A DNA stretch of 10,569 nucleotides from Chitinophagaceae bacterium (GTDB lineage Bacteria > Bacteroidota > Bacteroidia > Chitinophagales > Chitinophagaceae), in the NCBI GenBank assembly GCA_020846105.1, contig JADLEN010000291.1, positions 1 through 10,569 on the forward strand. Direction: 5' to 3'. Made by a program: the position numbers and the translations under genes. The notes under the pieces were generated by a model. The model searched no databases. It saw only the letters and a program-made list of their open reading frames with translations, and was not told where the DNA came from. Positions 6,977 to 10,569 of this stretch are shown piece by piece. Position 1 is the first letter of the stretch, and every line of letters begins with the position of its first letter.

Positions 6977-6984
6977 CAAAGGTA
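6977..6984 (-). promoter_or_regulatory. -7 promoter box of mutS2
   Basis: The - strand reads TACCTTTG, an exact TAnnTTTG match, in the 44-nt gap between the reductase stop and the mutS2 ATG and 31 nt upstream of that ATG. No TTTG or TTG is seen at the usual -33 distance, so strength is uncertain and read-through from the reductase gene is also possible. Confidence 0.5.
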
Positions 6985-6989
6985 AAATC

Positions 6990-7853
6990 CTATTGCTTCA
7001 TAAAATCATCGATATTGCTGAATAAGAAATCAGGGTATTCTTTTGAAAATTTTGCTGTTACAAAACCGCCCAAAAGCGGGCGAGCTGCAGCTTGGTTCAG
7101 CTCATCGGTACTCAATGGAATGAGCTCGTATTGGGCATCAGGGTAATATTGTAGCACACGTAGCGCAAGTGCTACACGATTCATATAGTCGGTGCTGCCA
7201 ATGTGGTAAATGCCGTTTTTGTTATCGCGAAGCAACACATACATTGCACGCGCAATATCCATTGCATTGGTTGGTGATGCAAACTGGTCGTAAGGTAGTT
7301 TTAAAGTTAACTTTTGTCCTTCTTTACATTGTTGCACTATCCGCGATACAAAGTTTTTACCACGTGCTTCGTTACCATAAATATTTGTTACTCGCAGCAC
7401 TAATGCCTTTGCCACTTCTTTTAGCACCAGTTGCTCGCCTTGCAACTTGTGTCTTGCGTATACGCTCAATGGGTTTAGTGGTGCGCTTTCGGTGTAAGGG
7501 CCATCTTTACCATCGAATACATAATCGGTGGAGATATACACTAGACGTGCCTTGCAAGCATTGGCTATGCCAATAATATTGATAGTGCTTTGTACTGTTT
7601 TTTGATAGCTTTCTTCTTCATTGGTTTCGCAATAATCTACATGGGTCAATGCGCCACAATGAACAATTACATCAGGATTCCAAGTTGTAATGTCATAGTT
7701 TTTAGGGTCTGCAGGCTCTAGCGTATTGTAAAACACTGTGCCTTCGGTGGCATAAGAAAAGTAAGAGCCTTTAACCTCCCAGCCTTGAGTTGCAAAATGT
7801 TGCATACAGTTGCTACCTACTAGGCCAGATGCCCCTACGATAAATACTTTCAT
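6990..7853 (-). CDS. RmlD-like NAD(P)-dependent sugar reductase (extended SDR)
   Basis: Extended short-chain dehydrogenase/reductase of 287 residues, closest in pattern to dTDP-4-dehydrorhamnose reductase. The nucleotide-binding motif G-A-S-G-L-V-G is at 7-13. Then come V-I-V-H-C-G-A-L-T-H-V-D at about 62-73, I-S-T-D-Y-V-F-D-G at 107-115 with the conserved Ser108/Thr109, and the catalytic pair Tyr132/Lys136 in Y-A-R-H-K. R-V-T-N-I-Y-G (about 154-160) and P-T-N-A-M-D-I-A-R-A-M fit the substrate-side half of the fold. The expected reaction is reduction of the 4-keto group of an NDP-deoxysugar. No other nucleotide-sugar gene (rmlA, rmlB or rmlC) is nearby, so the exact substrate is unassigned. 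It has its own strong-looking promoter 17 nt upstream of the ATG at 7853 and lies 44 nt before mutS2 on the same strand. Confidence 0.88.
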   Translation of the reverse strand: MKVFIVGASGLVGSNCMQHFATQGWEVKGSYFSYATEGTVFYNTLEPADPKNYDITTWNPDVIVHCGALTHVDYCETNEEESYQKTVQSTINIIGIANACKARLVYISTDYVFDGKDGPYTESAPLNPLSVYARHKLQGEQLVLKEVAKALVLRVTNIYGNEARGKNFVSRIVQQCKEGQKLTLKLPYDQFASPTNAMDIARAMYVLLRDNKNGIYHIGSTDYMNRVALALRVLQYYPDAQYELIPLSTDELNQAAARPLLGGFVTAKFSKEYPDFLFSNIDDFMKQ

Positions 7854-7870
7854 AATTAATAGTTGTGTTG

Positions 7871-7901
7871 CAAAAATAACTGCTCAGTTTTTAGAAACAA
7901 A
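7871..7901 (-). promoter_or_regulatory. Bacteroidota-type promoter for the RmlD-like reductase gene
   Basis: On the - strand TTTG (complement of 7898-7901) is followed after exactly 19 nt by TATTTTTG (complement of 7871-7878), matching both the -33 and -7 elements of the Bacteroidota consensus. The -7 box ends 17 nt before the ATG at 7853. The promoter fills most of the 69-nt gap after the antiporter gene, so the reductase is probably transcribed independently of the antiporter/channel unit. Confidence 0.7.
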
Positions 7902-7922
7902 TGGATTTGCAATTTTGGGTCT

Positions 7923-9146
7923 TTATTTTTTTGCCAATTTGCCAATTGTAAGTCCTTGTACTAGTATAGAAAAACAAACAATAACGTAAGTAATTGTTAC
8001 CCATACTTCTTTGTTCAGCTCGTTGGGGATAGAAAGTGCCAATGCAATAGAGATGCCGCCTCGCAAGCCGCCCCAAGTAAGTATTCGCAAGGTTTTCTTT
8101 GATAATTTTTCTTTAAAAACAATAAGTAGCGAGGGGATAAAAACAGAGATATAACGGATAGCCAGCACCAAAAATATCATAATAATAGATGCCAAAATTA
8201 TAGTGCTATTGGTTTCGAGAATTAGCAATTCTAAGCCTATAAGCACGAATAGTATTGCGTTGAGGATTTCGTCTATGAGTTCCCAAAACTTATCTATGTA
8301 TTCGGCTGTAATTTCCGACATTCCTTTTGATTTTGCTTGGTTGCCTGTTATCAAACCTGCCAAAACCATTGCCAAAGGACCCGAAACATGTATGGCATGT
8401 GCAAGTGTATAGCCACCCATTACTACTGCTAAAGTTACTAATACTTCTACTTGATAATTGTCTATGCTTGCTATAAGCTTATAACCTAGCCAGCCAACAA
8501 CTATACCCAACAATACACCACCAATAGCTTCTTGGGCAAATAACTCTAAAACATAGGAATAAGAAGGTTCAGCATCTGGTTTGGTAAGGCCTAAAATAGT
8601 CATAAATATTACCACCGCTACACCATCGTTAAACAGGGATTCTCCTGCAATTTTTGTTTCGATAGATTTGGATACTCCTGCTTTTTTTAGGATACTTAAT
8701 ACGGCAATGGGGTCGGTAGGAGATATCAGTGACCCAAACAATAATGCGCTAATAAAACTTACTTCTATGCCAAATGCATTGAGTAAATAAAATGTGGAGA
8801 AACCAACTGCAAATGTGCTTATCAAAACACTCATTGTAGATAGCAATAAGATGCTCCATTTTTCCGTGTTTAGATCTTTGAATTTGACATGAATTGCGCC
8901 AGCAAAAAGCATAAAACTAAGCATGCCTTCTAGTAGCAGCTCGCTAAAGTTTATTTGGCCAAGCTGTGCTTCTATATTGGGTTTGAGCGATGGGAAAAAC
9001 GAACCGCTAATAATAACAAAGATGGAAAATAAAAGTGAAACCAGCATTAAGCCAATAGCATTGGGCAACTTTAATACACGATGGTTTATGTAAGCAAATA
9101 TTGCCGACAATACTATGAGTATAGAGGTGAGGTGAAATAGGTTCAT
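7923..9146 (-). CDS. CPA1-family cation/proton antiporter (Na+/H+ exchanger type)
   Basis: Inner-membrane antiporter of 407 residues, exchanging a monovalent cation (usually Na+ or K+) for protons. Hydrophobic helices cover most of the chain. Family signatures are S-P-T-D-P-I-A-V at 142-149 and E-S-L-F-N-D-G-V-A-V-V-I-F at 169-181, with the ion-binding Asn173-Asp174 pair that marks the electroneutral CPA1 type. G-G-L-R-G-G-I-S-I-A-L-A at 359-370 carries the conserved Arg362. The C-terminus ends shortly after the last helix (G-K-L-A-K-K), so there is no long cytoplasmic regulatory tail or TrkA-type domain. The start is ATG 9146, only 3 nt after the MscS-like stop, which indicates one transcript. 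Ion specificity cannot be read from the sequence. Confidence 0.95.
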   Translation of the reverse strand: MNLFHLTSILIVLSAIFAYINHRVLKLPNAIGLMLVSLLFSIFVIISGSFFPSLKPNIEAQLGQINFSELLLEGMLSFMLFAGAIHVKFKDLNTEKWSILLLSTMSVLISTFAVGFSTFYLLNAFGIEVSFISALLFGSLISPTDPIAVLSILKKAGVSKSIETKIAGESLFNDGVAVVIFMTILGLTKPDAEPSYSYVLELFAQEAIGGVLLGIVVGWLGYKLIASIDNYQVEVLVTLAVVMGGYTLAHAIHVSGPLAMVLAGLITGNQAKSKGMSEITAEYIDKFWELIDEILNAILFVLIGLELLILETNSTIILASIIMIFLVLAIRYISVFIPSLLIVFKEKLSKKTLRILTWGGLRGGISIALALSIPNELNKEVWVTITYVIVCFSILVQGLTIGKLAKK

Positions 9147-9149
9147 TTT

Positions 9150-10049
9150 TTAGTTTTTGATATTAATATTGAAATCAGGAGCTTCTACTAATTGGAAAGT
9201 TGCAGACGCAAATCTTATGGCGCCATTACTTGCTGCAGCTTCTTTTAATATTTTGGTAAAAAGGGCCGTTTTTGTAGCTCTTCTTTTTTTAAAACTCACT
9301 ACATAGCGCAAGGTAAATTCTACCCAATTGTCATTGGCAATAAGCGATACCATAGGCTCTGTTTGAGCTTCTTCTAAAAGGTATTTTTTTTGGAGTGCGT
9401 GCCATTTTTCTTTTGATTGTGCGGTAAGGTCTCCAGCCACTTCATTGCCCACGCGCTCTAGCATTTGGTTGACAAGGTCGTAATCGCTGCCATATTGAAT
9501 GGGTATTTTTATTTCGTCCCATAGGAACGGAAAGTCGCCAGAATAGTTGAATACAGGCTCTTTGAAAACAAAACTATTCGCAATCAAAACTATTCGTCCA
9601 TTGTACAAATCGCCATCTACCCATTGTCCTGTTTCCATGATAGTGGTGCGCAAAACGCCAATATCCATTACATCTCCTTTAATACCGCCCAGCTGCACGC
9701 GATCGCCTGTTTTGTAAAACCCGCCAAACATTATGGCTAGCCAACCTGCAAAAGAAGCAATAACCTCTTGTAAGGCAAATGCAATACCTGCACCTGCTAC
9801 GCCTAATGCTACGGTAAAGCCTCCTAGCTTGTCGGCAAATACAATAATGAGCAAAATGGCACTGAGCGCATACCCTACAAAGCTTCCAAATTTTTTGGCC
9901 CGATACCGGTTGTCTGTGTCTTTTATTTTCGAAAATAAATTTCGTTGAATCACCTTTACTAAGGTCCAAATGATAGCAATACCAACGGCAATAAACACCA
10001 TTTTGCCAACCATGGGGTTGTATAATATTTCTTGAATTTTATTGTCCAT
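9150..10049 (-). CDS. MscS-like small-conductance mechanosensitive channel
   Basis: Channel protein of 299 residues, close in length to E. coli MscS, for release of solutes on hypo-osmotic shock. Hydrophobic segments lie at about 15-35 and 56-72, followed by the Gly/Ala-rich pore helix V-A-L-G-V-A-G-A-G-I-A-F-A-L-Q-E at about 80-95. The beta-domain entry follows (G-D-R-V-Q-L-G-G-I-K-G-D-V-M-D-I-G-V-L-R-T-T, 115-136). The stretch 165-235 includes P-F-L-W-D-E-I-K-I-P-I-Q-Y-G-S-D-Y and a helical, charged insertion (about 200-235) before the C-terminal alpha/beta domain. The ATG at 10049 is preceded by AGAGG three bases upstream, one of the few Shine-Dalgarno-like sequences in the window. The antiporter gene follows after 3 nt. 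No TAnnTTTG box is visible in the 100 nt upstream. Confidence 0.93.
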   Translation of the reverse strand: MDNKIQEILYNPMVGKMVFIAVGIAIIWTLVKVIQRNLFSKIKDTDNRYRAKKFGSFVGYALSAILLIIVFADKLGGFTVALGVAGAGIAFALQEVIASFAGWLAIMFGGFYKTGDRVQLGGIKGDVMDIGVLRTTIMETGQWVDGDLYNGRIVLIANSFVFKEPVFNYSGDFPFLWDEIKIPIQYGSDYDLVNQMLERVGNEVAGDLTAQSKEKWHALQKKYLLEEAQTEPMVSLIANDNWVEFTLRYVVSFKKRRATKTALFTKILKEAAASNGAIRFASATFQLVEAPDFNINIKN

Positions 10050-10148
10050 TATCCTCTTTTTTATTTATCGTGAAATTGAAACTTGGTGCTGTATAATTCT
10101 TCGGAAGATAATCCAACGGAATTGTAGTGGTATTGCCTTCTCTTGCAG

Positions 10149-10517
10149 CTATGCAATGTGGCTACTCATTATTATTGAATTTCTGATTAGTATTGTTTCA
10201 TTTCTAATATTTATGACCTTTGATACAATTGAAAATTCCTCTATTACACCACTCAAAACGCCACCAATTATTACACTATATTTTATTTTGAATAAGCGTG
10301 TGCAGGTTAGTACCAAACCAACTATTATATTGAGTACTGAGCCAGCAGAACCAAACTTAAATAATAAAGATAGCAATAAAGAAACCACATTTAATAATTG
10401 TGAACCGTCACGCGAAAGGTAAAGGAAAATAAGAACAAACATAAAAGCATAATCTACAACCCGTAATATTTGAAATGTAGTATTTTTCCAATCTGTGAAA
10501 AAACCAATTAAGTGCAA
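10149..10517 (-). CDS. Probable small membrane protein of unknown function
   Basis: Open frame of 122 codons rich in Leu, Ile, Val and Ser, with hydrophobic stretches at about 19-35, 42-70 and 78-91, so a two- or three-helix membrane protein is plausible. The frame is closed by a TAG three codons upstream of the TTG at 10517. That TTG (following AAA) is the most upstream start; the first ATG at 10442 would give 97 residues and cut into the first helix. I recognise no family. The region is very AT-rich (about 28% GC in lines sampled at 10201 and 10321), unlike the neighbouring mscS gene. The opposite strand also has a long open frame (10042-10422), but its C-terminal half is Asn/Lys/Thr/Pro-rich in the way expected for the antisense of a membrane gene. 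It lies 99 nt upstream of mscS on the same strand. Treat as tentative. Confidence 0.4.
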   Translation of the reverse strand: MHLIGFFTDWKNTTFQILRVVDYAFMFVLIFLYLSRDGSQLLNVVSLLLSLLFKFGSAGSVLNIIVGLVLTCTRLFKIKYSVIIGGVLSGVIEEFSIVSKVINIRNETILIRNSIIMSSHIA

Positions 10518-10569
10518 TTTGCGCTATTCAATTTTTACTTTTAAAACTTTTAAGATTCGGCACAACAAA
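10518..10569. other. Right-edge AT-rich sequence with no recognised feature
   Basis: The 52 bases at the right edge contain stop codons close to the start of the small membrane ORF and no clear -33/-7 promoter pair. A gene may begin beyond the window. Confidence 0.3.

Noticed and set aside
10042..10422. + strand open frame of 126 codons
   Set aside because: It overlaps the mscS start and the - strand membrane ORF, and its Asn/Lys/Thr/Pro-rich second half looks like the antisense of a hydrophobic gene. It has no recognisable domain.
1..10569. CRISPR array, insertion sequence, phage or defence gene
   Set aside because: No regularly spaced repeats, transposase or integrase motifs, terminal inverted repeats, or known defence domains were seen on either strand.

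Overview
The window looks like ordinary chromosomal DNA from a member of the Bacteroidota, probably near the Chitinophagales or Sphingobacteria. The signs are: AT-rich DNA with A-rich sequence and few clear Shine-Dalgarno sites before start codons; -33/-7 promoters of the TTTG ... TAnnTTTG type; a Bacteroidota-type cysteine-motif/carboxypeptidase-regulatory-like protein; an LpxD-type acyltransferase for a Gram-negative envelope; and a MutS2 protein without the usual C-terminal Smr domain. The order-level placement is an inference from gene content, not from a marker gene.

Layout. Bases 2-2935 hold five + strand genes spaced like an operon (gaps of 14, 12 and 2 nt, then a 1-nt TAATG overlap). 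They encode a 5'-truncated membrane-anchored cysteine-motif protein, a secreted cyclophilin-type prolyl isomerase, a DUF1398-like protein, an alpha/beta hydrolase and a four-helix membrane protein. An lpxD-like acyltransferase gene (3004-3951, -) converges on this cluster. It is transcribed divergently from a class IV PLP aminotransferase gene (3992-4825, +), and its promoter lies inside the first codons of that neighbour. The aminotransferase gene meets mutS2 (4828-6945, -) tail to tail with 2 nt between stop codons. Upstream of mutS2 on the same strand lie a RmlD-like NAD(P)-dependent sugar reductase (6990-7853), then a CPA1 cation/proton antiporter (7923-9146) and an MscS-like channel (9150-10049), which form a tight two-gene unit. 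The last 500 bases are very AT-rich and carry a probable small membrane protein on the - strand (10149-10517).

How the genes fit together. Most are housekeeping functions: periplasmic protein folding, lipid A or related envelope acylation, nucleotide-sugar reduction, amino acid or folate-type PLP chemistry, and rescue of DNA or ribosome structures by MutS2. The clearest functional pair is the MscS channel and the cation/proton antiporter, both of which act in ion and osmotic homeostasis. I saw no tRNA or rRNA gene, CRISPR array, insertion sequence or phage gene, and no convincing new defence or biosynthetic system. The points most worth a second look are the Smr-less MutS2, the LpxD paralogue with an altered loop, the composition break in the first gene and the unassigned AT-rich membrane ORF at the right end.
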